Below are positions 26,162 through 35,511 of a stretch of DNA of 64,000 nucleotides, piece by piece (position 1 is the stretch's first letter; each line of letters begins with the position of its first letter). The notes under the pieces were generated by a model. That model made no database searches. It was not told where the DNA came from and saw nothing but the letters and a program-made list of their open reading frames with translations. This DNA comes from Planctomycetota bacterium (GTDB lineage: Bacteria; Planctomycetota; UBA1135): NCBI GenBank assembly GCA_027623295.1, contig JAQBXR010000008.1:1-64000 (forward strand), in the 5' to 3' direction. Made by a program: the position numbers and the translations under genes.

Positions 26162-28804
26162 ATGAACTCTCGGTTTGCCTTGCCACTCCTCCTCGTAGTC
26201 CTGCTCGCTGCGGGCATTTGGGTCCTTTTCGGTGGGTCCAACGGAAATGACTCGCTGAATGACCCCGAGAACACCACATCGTCCTCTACCGATCTGGACC
26301 CCGCCAAGTTTGCCAACGCTGGTTCTTCAAACGGCTCGCAGAGTAATCCGGAACGAGTCAATCTCGGTACGGGACAAGGCTCGGAGCAAGATCCGAATCA
26401 GGCTTCTTTCCAGCCACAGAACTTAGCCAGCTTTTATGGCATGGTGCAAGATGCGCAAGGCACACCACTGGAAAATGTCACCATTCACGCTTACGGCTTA
26501 TCCGGATGGGCGGACAACTGGAATGGCGACGAAAACCTATTGGCGGTGCATTGGGAAACCATTTCTGACACCCATGGTTTTTTTGAGTTCCCGCAAACGC
26601 CGCGCGACCGCTTGCGCTTCCTGATTGAATTCGAGCACCCTGAGTTCGCAAAGGAAGAACTCTCCAACCTTGCTGCCAACATTGGTCGGAGCTTTGATTT
26701 AGGTGCAGTCTCCATGGGCCCTGGCTTCGAGGTCGATGGCACCGTATTCGACGCGCAGGGCAGCCCACTCGCTGGCGCACTGGTGACTGCTTATCGCGAT
26801 AGTCAAACCTTTAGTTTCTCTAAGGCGAATCAGGCCACGCGCCCGATTATGGACGGAGTCACTAGCGATGCCAAGGGCAAGTTCCACATGGTTGGTTTGC
26901 CGCAGCGTTCGATTCGTCTCCAGGCCTCGGCGCAAAACTTCTTTGCAGGATGGTCGTCCTCCATCGCCGGCAAACACGAAGAGAAACAAGCAGGCGTTGA
27001 AATCCAATTAGAGCTCGCTGCGGGCACTTCTGGGATTGTCATGGATGAGAAACGTAATCCCATCGCCAATGCGCGGGTGGTTGCAGGGGCGAGTGCACAA
27101 AGTTTTTCGGGTCGTGAAGTGGAATCCGTGGAAACTATCACCGACGCCCAAGGTCGTTTTTCGATGTCGCTACCAGAGGACACCGAAGAGCTTGAGTTCA
27201 CAGTTGGAGCACAAGGTTTTTGGGTCATGGAATACAACCACGGTAAAAAACCCTTAAACGATCCCATCGAAATCAGCTTGACCCCGATTGCGCCGCTCAC
27301 CGGTGTCGTCGTCGATGAAGCCGGACGCGGGGTGGCTGGTGCGGAAGTTAGCTTGGTGGAAAACCGTCAAGGAAAAATTAATCCACGCGACATGGTGGCC
27401 AACGTCAAGGTCATCGCTGACGAAAACGGTGCGTTTAGCTTAATCCCAAACCTGCGCAACGCATTGGGTGAGCGCTTTTCAGTTTACGCTTGGGATGAAA
27501 CCCACGCCGTAGGCAGCAGTGAGATGTTCCGTTTACGCAGTGCCAAGCGCTACGAGGAACCAGATTTGCGCATTACGGTAGGGCGCGGTTTCTTTGCCAG
27601 TGGCAGTATCGTCGACCCCGATGGCAACCCGGTTGCAAAAGCGCGGGTTCATCTGCGCTCCTTACGCAAAGGCCGTAAAACCGCCTTTGGCCAGGCTTCC
27701 GATGGCATCCGCCAAGGCGATATTTTCGGGCAACAGTCCAGCGCCGCCGATGGCAGCTTTCGCTTTGAAGGACTCGCGGCCGATGATTACCGGATTGAGG
27801 CTTATCACGTAGGCCTCTCCCCTGCCATGTCTCCACCCTTCACTCTCATTGACCAAGATTTCGAGACCACCCTGCAGCTGCAGCGTCCGGCCTCCATTGT
27901 TGGTCAGGTGGAAGGCCCCTATCAGGCTTTCCCGAACTTAAGTGTGAGTGCGCAATCCGCCGGCCTCGATCCGATTGATGTGCGCCTAGATGGCAAAGGT
28001 CAGTTTCGCTTCGACGAAGTCATGCCCGGGACCTGGACGGTGCAACTCCGCGACGGAGAACAAAGCGGGAGCGGTTCCAGTTTAATTTGGGGAAATGCGA
28101 AGCCTCTTTCCGAGCTCAAAGACCTGCAAGTGACTGCTGGCTCCACCGCGCAAGCGAACTTAATTATCGACCTTGCGGGACGTGGAAAAGTTAGCGGCAT
28201 CGCCCAGATCAACGGCGCGCCGGCAGCCGACCACTTTATTTTTGCCGTCCCCAATGCGACGGAGAACCAAGGTGGAGGCAGTTTGTTTGGTGGCTCCAAC
28301 GCGGAGCAACAAATGCGCGTGGCGACCTGCGACTACACCGGCAAGTATGAAATCGCAGCCTTAAGCGGCGGCGATTACTGGCTCATTCTATGCAAGCCTG
28401 GAGCCTTTCCGGATGGCATTAACTTCTCGAATACGGGCGGCAATGAGCCTCCCCGCGGTCTTCAAGGGCAAAGTATCCGAGTCGGCGATGGCAATGATCA
28501 AGAGACCAACTTCGCCGTCTTCACCGGCTCCCTCACCCTCCTCATCAGCAATCCGGATAGCGGGCGGTCCACCAGCGCGCGCCTGATTCCCGACCCCGCC
28601 GACGGGCGCCGTAACCAAAGTTTCTTCCTGCGTCGTAAGGGCCATGAGCTCCACGACATTGCTGCCGGTGGTTATCTCCTGCAACTCCGTATTGGCGACG
28701 AGTGGATCTCGACCCACATTAACGTTCCTTCTGGTTCTCAAGCGGAAATCCCGGTGGAACTGCCTACGCAACCATCGAAAGAGAAATCGAAGAAGCCTCG
28801 ATGA
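26162..28804 (+). CDS. Membrane-anchored protein with multiple carboxypeptidase-regulatory-like repeats
   Basis: This 880-residue protein has an N-terminal membrane anchor (about 5-24) and a Ser/Asn/Gly-rich linker. At least five beta-sandwich repeats then start with variants of 'G.V.D..G.P...A.V', for example GMVQDAQGTPLENV, GTVFDAQGSPLAGA, GIVMDEKRNPIANA, GVVVDEAGRGVAGA and GSIVDPDGNPVAKA. Such repeats occur in large planctomycete surface proteins and probably serve structural or adhesive roles. The tail is lysine rich (KEKSKKPR). It overlaps the next gene by 4 bp, and the two probably act together. Confidence 0.8.
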   Translation: MNSRFALPLLLVVLLAAGIWVLFGGSNGNDSLNDPENTTSSSTDLDPAKFANAGSSNGSQSNPERVNLGTGQGSEQDPNQASFQPQNLASFYGMVQDAQGTPLENVTIHAYGLSGWADNWNGDENLLAVHWETISDTHGFFEFPQTPRDRLRFLIEFEHPEFAKEELSNLAANIGRSFDLGAVSMGPGFEVDGTVFDAQGSPLAGALVTAYRDSQTFSFSKANQATRPIMDGVTSDAKGKFHMVGLPQRSIRLQASAQNFFAGWSSSIAGKHEEKQAGVEIQLELAAGTSGIVMDEKRNPIANARVVAGASAQSFSGREVESVETITDAQGRFSMSLPEDTEELEFTVGAQGFWVMEYNHGKKPLNDPIEISLTPIAPLTGVVVDEAGRGVAGAEVSLVENRQGKINPRDMVANVKVIADENGAFSLIPNLRNALGERFSVYAWDETHAVGSSEMFRLRSAKRYEEPDLRITVGRGFFASGSIVDPDGNPVAKARVHLRSLRKGRKTAFGQASDGIRQGDIFGQQSSAADGSFRFEGLAADDYRIEAYHVGLSPAMSPPFTLIDQDFETTLQLQRPASIVGQVEGPYQAFPNLSVSAQSAGLDPIDVRLDGKGQFRFDEVMPGTWTVQLRDGEQSGSGSSLIWGNAKPLSELKDLQVTAGSTAQANLIIDLAGRGKVSGIAQINGAPAADHFIFAVPNATENQGGGSLFGGSNAEQQMRVATCDYTGKYEIAALSGGDYWLILCKPGAFPDGINFSNTGGNEPPRGLQGQSIRVGDGNDQETNFAVFTGSLTLLISNPDSGRSTSARLIPDPADGRRNQSFFLRRKGHELHDIAAGGYLLQLRIGDEWISTHINVPSGSQAEIPVELPTQPSKEKSKKPR

Positions 28805-29736
28805 GCGCGTTTTCTACAGGGCGCATATTGCGTGGCATCGGTTGGTTGGCTTTGCCCTTCCTCACCATCGTTCTGATTTTGCACTTTGGTGCAGAGCCGT
28901 TCGATCCTGAAGAAATGGAAGCCATGCCAGAAAGCTTGGAAGTTGCAACGCCAGCTCCCAATTTCCCCGTTGCGGTAAAATTGGAACGCGCCAACGGAGA
29001 GCCTGCGGTAAACGGTGTGGTTTTGTTTTTTGCGCCGCAGCTGATTGCATCGCGCATGGATGAGGCCGGAATTGCGCATGCCTCTATGAGTGTCGAAGGC
29101 GATTTAAAGTTCCTCGCCTTTGCTCCCGGACACATGCTAAAGGAGGGATTGCTGCCTGCATCAGCACGTTTCGGCAAGACTCCAGTACGCCTCGCGCTGC
29201 TACCGGAACCGGTCATCGAACCTGGAGAAAAGCTGGTCTTCCTGCCGCGCCAAATCACCTTGGTCGATGGCGATGACAACCCGATGCATAATGTTTTACT
29301 GCTCGTGCGGGACCTAGACCGCCCCGGTGACGAACCGTGGATTGCATTTGCGAATGCACAAGGCATTGCTCAGATTCCAGATGCCACCACCAAGGCCCTG
29401 CAAGTGCAAGCCTATGCGCCTGGGTTGCCACCACGCAAGGCATCGTTATTGGGTGCGTGGGACATGCCTGCTAAACAAGTGGAAATCCGCTTTCAAGTCG
29501 ACGCCGCCTATGTACAGGTTGACGGCCTTCCACCGCAAGGCTTGCTCGCTTGGAAACGCTCCGATTTGCTGCAACTCCTTCCCATGATTCAGATTTCGGG
29601 AGATGGAGAAATCGCACTCGGTCCGATGCCTCCCGGCCGCTATCGCTTAGAAGTCAATCAGCGTACGGTCGATATCGACTTCCAAGCCGGCCGCCAATCG
29701 CTCAATTTTGGCGCGGCGGCTGCAGCACAGAATTAA
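28801..29736 (+). CDS. Membrane-anchored hypothetical protein coupled to the repeat protein
   Basis: This 311-residue protein has an N-terminal membrane segment (about 11-28) and an extracytoplasmic region. At least two beta-sandwich-like units resemble the partner's repeats (VKLERANGEPAVNGVVLFF, ITLVDGDDNPMHNVLLLV). There are no catalytic motifs. The ATGA overlap with the upstream gene implies coupled translation. The stop lies in TTAA, which is also the stop of the convergent gene. Confidence 0.65.
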   Translation: MSAFSTGRILRGIGWLALPFLTIVLILHFGAEPFDPEEMEAMPESLEVATPAPNFPVAVKLERANGEPAVNGVVLFFAPQLIASRMDEAGIAHASMSVEGDLKFLAFAPGHMLKEGLLPASARFGKTPVRLALLPEPVIEPGEKLVFLPRQITLVDGDDNPMHNVLLLVRDLDRPGDEPWIAFANAQGIAQIPDATTKALQVQAYAPGLPPRKASLLGAWDMPAKQVEIRFQVDAAYVQVDGLPPQGLLAWKRSDLLQLLPMIQISGDGEIALGPMPPGRYRLEVNQRTVDIDFQAGRQSLNFGAAAAAQN

Positions 29737-31418
29737 CCGTCTAGGTTCAAAGGTTGAAGATAGCCGCCCAATGGCGCTTCTTCCGCGGGCACAAAACCGT
29801 ACAGCGGACGCCCTTCCAAGCCGAGCCACTGCACCAGGCGTTGCGGAGTCATGCGATGGCTGGTGCGCAAGATGACCGGGGCTTTGGAATCGAGTTCCGC
29901 TGGGGAAGATGGCGTCCAATACTTGTAACCGTGCTCTTTATCTCCTTTGTACTTCGGCGGCAAAAAGATGACCGCGCCGGCATCGGGCGGAGCTTCTGCT
30001 TGCACCACGCGTTGCGGTGCAGATCGGGCAAAGCTTTCGGTTTGAATGAGATCCCAGCGGATGGTGAAAACAACACCGCCCGTACTTACCATGGCGATCA
30101 ATAAACCGCGGCGCCAAGCAACGGGAGCTTGCTGCATGAGAAGCAGTAAACCTAAACACAAGAATGCCAAACTTTCCGCGGCATAAAGCGGTCCAAGGTA
30201 TGCCCGATGTCCGGCGTACCAGTGCAAGCTGTAAACCATAGGTAAGCCACTCGCAATCAAAATCGCAGCACCGCCATCGCGCTTGCGCAAACGCCAGGTG
30301 CCCCAAAACGCAAGACCGGCACCACCGAGCATGCCGCCGATAGCAACCGCCCAACGCCCACTTTGACGCAATAGCCCGGCGAAGAAATCGCCATTGCCAT
30401 AAACGTCTTGCGGAAGTTTTTCAGGACCGATAAACCACGGTCCATACTTTTCGGCGTACAGCGCATAGACCGGTTTGAAAGCGTCCCCGGTGTAGTGGTA
30501 GTTCCACCACATGGCCAGAGCAAGGAAGGGAACACCGCCAAGGACGGCTAGCGGCAGTGTTTTCAAACGATGCTTATGTATGGCCAGCACAAAACCAAAA
30601 ATCAACGCACAAGTGAGGCCGGTGAGTGGGCGCGAAAGGAAAACCCAGCCTGCCGCAGCACCAACCGCAATGGCCCATTTAACCGATCCTGCGCGGGCGT
30701 GCAGCAAACCCAAATAGCCAAACATAACCGCGGGCAGAGTGAACACCTCGGACTGCATCGAGGTGTGCATAAGCAGGAAGAAGGGCGAGGTTCCGAGCAA
30801 AAGCACCGCCATGCCTGGCGTGCGGAGACCTAGTCGTTTCGCGATGAGCAAGATGAGCCACAAATCCAACATCGCCGCGAGCAAGGTGGAAAACATGGGG
30901 TTGCCGACTAATACGCCTGGCGCTAGGGCCATCGAAGTACCCGGTGCGTATTTAGAGAAGCGTCGATCGGTTTCGAGGTCTTCGAAGACCTGACGTCGGC
31001 GGAAAGAGTCGAGTAGGAACAGGGCATCGAGGTCGGTCTCGCCTTTTGCATGAGGCAGAGCTTCGGCCATGGCGCCATCGGCCATCAACTCGGCTTGAAA
31101 AACGTAGGCTCGCTCATCGTTGGTTACTGGACCATCTAAAGCGAACATCGCCACCAACGGAGGCACCAAGGCGATGAGGAAAGCAAACTTCCAGGGAAGC
31201 TTCGCCAGCGGATTGGGATGTGCGCGCAGGGCAAGCACCACTCCGAAGACCAAAATTGAGGCGGCTACCGGGATATCCCAACTTTGAAGCGCCTCTGCGT
31301 CCAACATCCAGGCTAAAAAAGCCGGCACCGCGCCCAAGCCAAGTGCGAGTAGAAGCTGCCGACTGCCGATTAAATCGAACTCCAGCCCTCCCGATGCCTG
31401 GTCTAGGTTTTCCTTCAT
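29733..31418 (-). CDS. Polytopic membrane protein, GT-C (ArnT/PMT-like) glycosyltransferase fold
   Basis: This 561-residue protein has about eleven to twelve membrane helices. An acidic pair in the first extracytoplasmic loop (TNDERAYVFQAELMA) is typical of lipid-linked-sugar GT-C transferases. A later conserved-looking loop reads SKYAPGTSMAL. It would transfer a sugar from a polyprenyl donor to an external acceptor; the substrate is unknown. It is divergent from the next gene with only 24 bp between starts. It shares a 4-bp stop overlap with the gene to its left. Confidence 0.65.
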   Translation of the reverse strand: MKENLDQASGGLEFDLIGSRQLLLALGLGAVPAFLAWMLDAEALQSWDIPVAASILVFGVVLALRAHPNPLAKLPWKFAFLIALVPPLVAMFALDGPVTNDERAYVFQAELMADGAMAEALPHAKGETDLDALFLLDSFRRRQVFEDLETDRRFSKYAPGTSMALAPGVLVGNPMFSTLLAAMLDLWLILLIAKRLGLRTPGMAVLLLGTSPFFLLMHTSMQSEVFTLPAVMFGYLGLLHARAGSVKWAIAVGAAAGWVFLSRPLTGLTCALIFGFVLAIHKHRLKTLPLAVLGGVPFLALAMWWNYHYTGDAFKPVYALYAEKYGPWFIGPEKLPQDVYGNGDFFAGLLRQSGRWAVAIGGMLGGAGLAFWGTWRLRKRDGGAAILIASGLPMVYSLHWYAGHRAYLGPLYAAESLAFLCLGLLLLMQQAPVAWRRGLLIAMVSTGGVVFTIRWDLIQTESFARSAPQRVVQAEAPPDAGAVIFLPPKYKGDKEHGYKYWTPSSPAELDSKAPVILRTSHRMTPQRLVQWLGLEGRPLYGFVPAEEAPLGGYLQPLNLDG

Positions 31419-31426
31419 TCCGCACC

Positions 31427-31436
31427 AGGTTATCCT
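31427..31436. promoter_or_regulatory. Overlapping divergent -10 elements
   Basis: On the plus strand TATCCT (31431-31436) ends six bases before ATG 31443. On the minus strand TAACCT (31432-31427) ends eight bases before ATG 31418. The two hexamers share two base pairs, so both promoters cannot be occupied at once. The -35 regions would lie in the opposite gene's coding sequence. Confidence 0.4.
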
Positions 31437-31442
31437 CCCCCC

Positions 31443-32426
31443 ATGGCATTGTCTTGGATTGGCCGTTTGCAGGGCGCCTTCGTGGTGTGGAGCCTGCTTT
31501 TCTTACTCGCATCTCTCATCGGTGCGGCAAGCGTTGGCTTTCAGCCAGAGCGCGGCCGCTACATGGCTTCCGAGTTTCAAGCTGGCCAATCTGCGCATCC
31601 GCGCTTTGTGCTTTCGCTGTTTCAAAATCCGCAAGGGCGTAAGGCCGTCATCCTAGACGCGGCTCCTGATTCTCTGGTAAGCGGGGTGGAGCCTGAATTG
31701 ATTGGCCACTTGGTCAAACAACTGCGCTCCAAGGGAATGATCGTGGTGCAAACTGCTGGCGGAGATGCCATTGCCGCGGCGAAGGATGCCGATGTCCTGG
31801 TTCTAACCTGCGATCTCCCGCAATACATCGACCTCGATTTTCAAGCGCTCGCAAGCGCCATGCGCGGTCGCTATCTCCTGGATTATTCCGGCCACTGGGA
31901 CAACACCAAGGGCGATGCTGCTGGCCTGCCTATTCAGAACCTTGCACGCCACTATTGGCCGCACTGGCTGGACCCAGATTTAGAGATTTACGTGGAGCAT
32001 TTACGTGCAACCGTTCCCGAAGGCGATGGCATCTTATTGTTACCCGGACGGCAAATGATGAACACCCAAGCCCGCGCCCGCTGGTACCTGACGCTTAACG
32101 TGAAGCTGGGTGGACGTCGGCTTTACTTATGGAACCCGCAAAAGGGCACTTCCTTTGTCACCGAGTACTTTGAATGGGTGCAGGAATATCAAGAGAAGCA
32201 ACCGTGGAGCCAGACTCAGCCGATTCGCTTGCCTCAGCGCGATTTCTCCGCCATCACTGATTTTGCGCCTACCCGCACCCTCACCAAGGAAGAAGTCGCC
32301 GCTGCGAAACGCTGCGATGTTCAGTGGATCCTGTTCTGGTCCCATCAGCCAGACTTCCGTGTAGCTGACTGGGAGTTGGTCCCGGTAGAGACAGCCCTTG
32401 CCTGGACTGCGGAGGCGAACTCATGA
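31443..32426 (+). CDS. Membrane-anchored hypothetical protein of a glycan cluster
   Basis: This 327-residue protein has one N-terminal membrane segment (about 11-32). A Rossmann-like stretch (ADVLVLTCDLPQYIDLDFQA, MRGRYLLDYSG) recalls the C-terminal domain of UDP-sugar dehydrogenases (ADAL.L.TEW..F..LD). No nucleotide loop GxGxxG is visible, so enzymatic activity is doubtful. It overlaps the next membrane protein gene by 4 bp. Ugd lies three genes downstream, which supports a link to nucleotide-sugar or glycan metabolism. I do not recognise a named family. Confidence 0.55.
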   Translation: MALSWIGRLQGAFVVWSLLFLLASLIGAASVGFQPERGRYMASEFQAGQSAHPRFVLSLFQNPQGRKAVILDAAPDSLVSGVEPELIGHLVKQLRSKGMIVVQTAGGDAIAAAKDADVLVLTCDLPQYIDLDFQALASAMRGRYLLDYSGHWDNTKGDAAGLPIQNLARHYWPHWLDPDLEIYVEHLRATVPEGDGILLLPGRQMMNTQARARWYLTLNVKLGGRRLYLWNPQKGTSFVTEYFEWVQEYQEKQPWSQTQPIRLPQRDFSAITDFAPTRTLTKEEVAAAKRCDVQWILFWSHQPDFRVADWELVPVETALAWTAEANS

Positions 32427-33949
32427 GTTTCCTAAACGGATTGCTACTCATCGTCCTCGCGCTTGGCATTGGACGCGTTCTTCTCCCTTCCCGTGCAGTC
32501 CTGAAACGCTCGTTGTGGGAAGAGCTTGGTGTGGCCTACTTGCTCGGAACTGCAGCGATTACGGTTTTGATTACGGCTGGTTTTGCAGTCGGCCTCAACA
32601 TGAGTCTGCTGTGGTGGCTGCCTCTATTAGGTGGTGCAGGTGCTTGGGCGGTCGATTGGAAACGACGCGAAAGCCAAGGCGCTTGGGCCGATGTTGCATG
32701 GAGCAAAGGGGTCGGCATGTTGCTGTTGGCGGTTGCCGTGGCATCTTTTGCCGCCTCAATTGCTCTGCCACTAAATGAGTTCGATCCGATTTATCACTTT
32801 GCCTATCGCGGTAAAGTTCTGCATTACGATGGCACCCCGCTCAGTGAAGCTATTACCGGCATGGTGAACCCCGATGGCTACGGCCGCATGGTCACCCACC
32901 CGAACTATCCCTTCGGCATTCCGATTCTGGAAGCTTGGTCGGCACACCTCGGTGGATGGTCCGAGCGTTGGGTGCAACTCCCGCTCGCTTTATGGAGTGC
33001 TTGCCTGCCGATGGCCGTTGCTCTTGGACTACGCAATGTTTCGAAGCAAGCAGCAAGTATGGGTGCACTGATTGCTGCGGCAACTCCCATGCTTTACTCA
33101 GCCAACTTCCCCGTAGATGGCTTCGGAAATCTCAGCATGGCCGGCCTTGGTGGTGAAACCATGCTTGGCGGCGGCGCGGATTTAGCCGTCATGGCTATGT
33201 TCGGTGCCGCATGTGCACTTTTGCTGCGTGCCTATCAATCCAATGATCGACGCACGGCTGTTTGCGCATCGCTCGCACTTGCAGGCGGGGTGGTTATGAA
33301 GAATGAAGGCCTTGCCCTTGCTGGCGTTTTAATGCTTGCAGTTTTGCTCGCCCACCTTTTCCCACCGCGGCGCACCAAGGTCATGTTGCCTTTTGTGGCC
33401 ATTGCCATCGTCTTGATCCTTCCATGGCTTGGCTTGCGCTCGCAACTGCCGGCCATCGATGAAAACTACAGTGAGCAAATGACGGTTGAAAATGTCATGC
33501 ACTTCCTGGGTGGCGGGCGCGAGCTGGTGGAGAAGTCACCGTTGGCGTTCAACAGTCGCGAGCCCGTAAACCTTGAAAGTGCCCCCGCACGCATTGGATT
33601 AGTGGCCGCCGCCTTTGGCAGTGAGTTCGTGGATTGGCGCAGTTGGGGTGTGTTGTGGTTGCTGGCTCTGCTCGGATACCGTTCTGCATGGATCTGGTGG
33701 CTGACTCTGTGGACCGGTATGCCGCTGACGCGGAAGCGCCTAAAGACTGTGGAGCTACGTTGGCTCGGCATGGTGGTGGTTGGAGGTGTCCTGCTCTACT
33801 TCCTGATTTTGCTGGTGACGCCATGGAATTTCCCCTCTTTACGCGAAAAGGGAATCCCCGAACGCCTGCTGGTTCACCTAGTCGGACCGATTGCTTTGCT
33901 CTTCGCTGCGGCGAACTTTGCAAAGAACAGCAAGGAAGAAGGCTCTTAA
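32423..33949 (+). CDS. Large polytopic membrane protein, GT-C-like
   Basis: This 508-residue protein has ten or more membrane helices. An acidic motif after the third helix (NEFDPIYHFAYRGKVLHYD) recalls the first loop of GT-C glycosyltransferases, and a later loop carries HPNYPFGIPILEAW. It is translationally coupled to the upstream membrane-anchored protein. It is likely an envelope glycan transferase or flippase-like protein; the substrate is unknown. Confidence 0.6.
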   Translation: MSFLNGLLLIVLALGIGRVLLPSRAVLKRSLWEELGVAYLLGTAAITVLITAGFAVGLNMSLLWWLPLLGGAGAWAVDWKRRESQGAWADVAWSKGVGMLLLAVAVASFAASIALPLNEFDPIYHFAYRGKVLHYDGTPLSEAITGMVNPDGYGRMVTHPNYPFGIPILEAWSAHLGGWSERWVQLPLALWSACLPMAVALGLRNVSKQAASMGALIAAATPMLYSANFPVDGFGNLSMAGLGGETMLGGGADLAVMAMFGAACALLLRAYQSNDRRTAVCASLALAGGVVMKNEGLALAGVLMLAVLLAHLFPPRRTKVMLPFVAIAIVLILPWLGLRSQLPAIDENYSEQMTVENVMHFLGGGRELVEKSPLAFNSREPVNLESAPARIGLVAAAFGSEFVDWRSWGVLWLLALLGYRSAWIWWLTLWTGMPLTRKRLKTVELRWLGMVVVGGVLLYFLILLVTPWNFPSLREKGIPERLLVHLVGPIALLFAAANFAKNSKEEGS

Positions 33950-33975
33950 ACTCAAAACGGAGGCCGAAATCGCCG

Positions 33976-33981
33976 TAAAAT
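33976..33981 (+). promoter_or_regulatory. -10 hexamer (TAAAAT) of the sulfatase-fold gene
   Basis: It ends seven bases before ATG 33989. The upstream gene stops at 33949, so the 39-bp gap holds a promoter of its own. Confidence 0.4.
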
Positions 33982-33988
33982 AGACTTC

Positions 33989-35497
33989 ATGGCATGGAAA
34001 AACCGAAGGAATCTGACCGGCGTTTCACTCTGCACCGCATTGTTGGCGGTTGGCGTGGCATCGTGCGGGGGTGACCCTTCTAAGACGGTGGACGCTCCAA
34101 TCGTCCTCGGCAACGGGAAATCGGTCATTCTGATATCGATTGACTCCCTAAGAGCTGACTTTACAACGCCTTACGGACACACTCCAATCTTCGCGCCAGA
34201 GGAAGAAACGACCCCCTTCCTGGCCAAGCTAGCTAAGGAAGGTGTGCTTTTTGAGCACACATCGGCCGCCGCACCATGGACCTTGCCGAGCCACGTTTCC
34301 ATGCTTTCTGGCATGAATCCGGTGGAGCACGGGATTCGCTCGCGGAAATATGCCATTCACGAGGACATCGACCTGATCTCAAATGTCTTCCAAAACGCTG
34401 GTTACAAGACTGGGGGCTTTTTTACCGCTCCATTCCTGCACCCATCGTGGGGATTCGGGCGCGGTTTTGACGTCTACATCCCGTCCGCCGATTACCTCGG
34501 CACGATTGAGGCTGGAGCTGCCCTAGCAGCACATGGAAAGAGTGAGCTGGTGGAAGAGATCCACGCTTCCTCGCACACCGACAACCGCACCGGCGAACAA
34601 GCCATCGACCACGCAGTGCAATGGCTGGAGCACGACAAAACTTACGAAGAGCCGTTTTTCCTTTTCGTGCACCTTTGGGATCCGCACTACGACTACTTCC
34701 CGCCCGAGGAGTATCGCAAACAGTTCCTTCCCAATGACGATGGCTCGGTCAAGGGCGATGAACTCATGCTGCCAGATCGCGAGCCATCCGCCCAGGAACT
34801 CGAAGTCTTGAAAGCTCTTTATGAAGCCGAAATTCGTTACACCGATGACCAAATCAAACGCCTTTACGAGCAGCTCGAAGCTTGGGGCTTAGCTGACGAT
34901 GTGGTCTTTGCCGTAGTCTCCGATCATGGCGATGAATTCATGGAGCACGGCAACCGCGGGCATCACCTTACTTTGAAAGAGGAAGTGATGAACGTGCCGA
35001 TGATTATCCATGCACCTGGTTTGATTGACGGCAATCAACGCGTCCAAGCCAGTGTTTCGATTACCGACATCTCCCCGACCTTGATTGACCTTGCGGAGTT
35101 GCCAGCGTGGACCGATCGCACTGGCCAAAGCTTGCGCCCTTTGTGGGAAGACGAGGACACTGACCGTGAAGTGGCGATGGATCTTTTGCGTCCGACCAAA
35201 AAAATTCAGTTGCTCGGCTATCGCTATGGCATGAAAAAAGGAATCCTCAATGTGCCGCAACGGAGAGTGCGCGTGTTTGATTTAGAGATGGATCCGGGCG
35301 AACTGAATTCTCCTGAACCCTTCCTTATGAACTCGGACAACCCCTTCGTGGTGGCCACGATAAACTTCCACACGCGGATGCTTGAATTTAGCCATGATGT
35401 GGAGAATGTCAGCGAGACCCCCGCCATGAAAGAGTCTCTGAACGCACTTGGCTATACCGACGACGTCAGCAATGACGACGAAGACGACGAGAAATAA
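33989..35497 (+). CDS. Sulfatase-fold (alkaline phosphatase superfamily) lipoprotein with Thr at the nucleophile position
   Basis: This 502-residue protein has a lipobox (VGVASC, Cys about 28) followed by the superfamily metal site ISIDSLRADF, then APWTLPSHVSMLSG, and a second metal motif VVSDHGDEF. Formylglycine sulfatases have (C/S)xPxR at the nucleophile. Here the aligned residues are T-L-P-S-H, so no formylglycine can form. A threonine nucleophile suggests a phosphodiesterase or phosphotransferase such as envelope glycan modification, not sulfate-ester hydrolysis. The C-terminus is very acidic (DDVSNDDEDDEK). It is followed by ugd after 14 bp. Confidence 0.8.
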   Translation: MAWKNRRNLTGVSLCTALLAVGVASCGGDPSKTVDAPIVLGNGKSVILISIDSLRADFTTPYGHTPIFAPEEETTPFLAKLAKEGVLFEHTSAAAPWTLPSHVSMLSGMNPVEHGIRSRKYAIHEDIDLISNVFQNAGYKTGGFFTAPFLHPSWGFGRGFDVYIPSADYLGTIEAGAALAAHGKSELVEEIHASSHTDNRTGEQAIDHAVQWLEHDKTYEEPFFLFVHLWDPHYDYFPPEEYRKQFLPNDDGSVKGDELMLPDREPSAQELEVLKALYEAEIRYTDDQIKRLYEQLEAWGLADDVVFAVVSDHGDEFMEHGNRGHHLTLKEEVMNVPMIIHAPGLIDGNQRVQASVSITDISPTLIDLAELPAWTDRTGQSLRPLWEDEDTDREVAMDLLRPTKKIQLLGYRYGMKKGILNVPQRRVRVFDLEMDPGELNSPEPFLMNSDNPFVVATINFHTRMLEFSHDVENVSETPAMKESLNALGYTDDVSNDDEDDEK

Positions 35498-35511
35498 CCC
35501 CCCCTCTTAGC

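Noticed and set aside
33989-35497. Arylsulfatase for sulfated polysaccharides
   Set aside because: The formylglycine motif is absent and no sulfatase-maturating enzyme is nearby.
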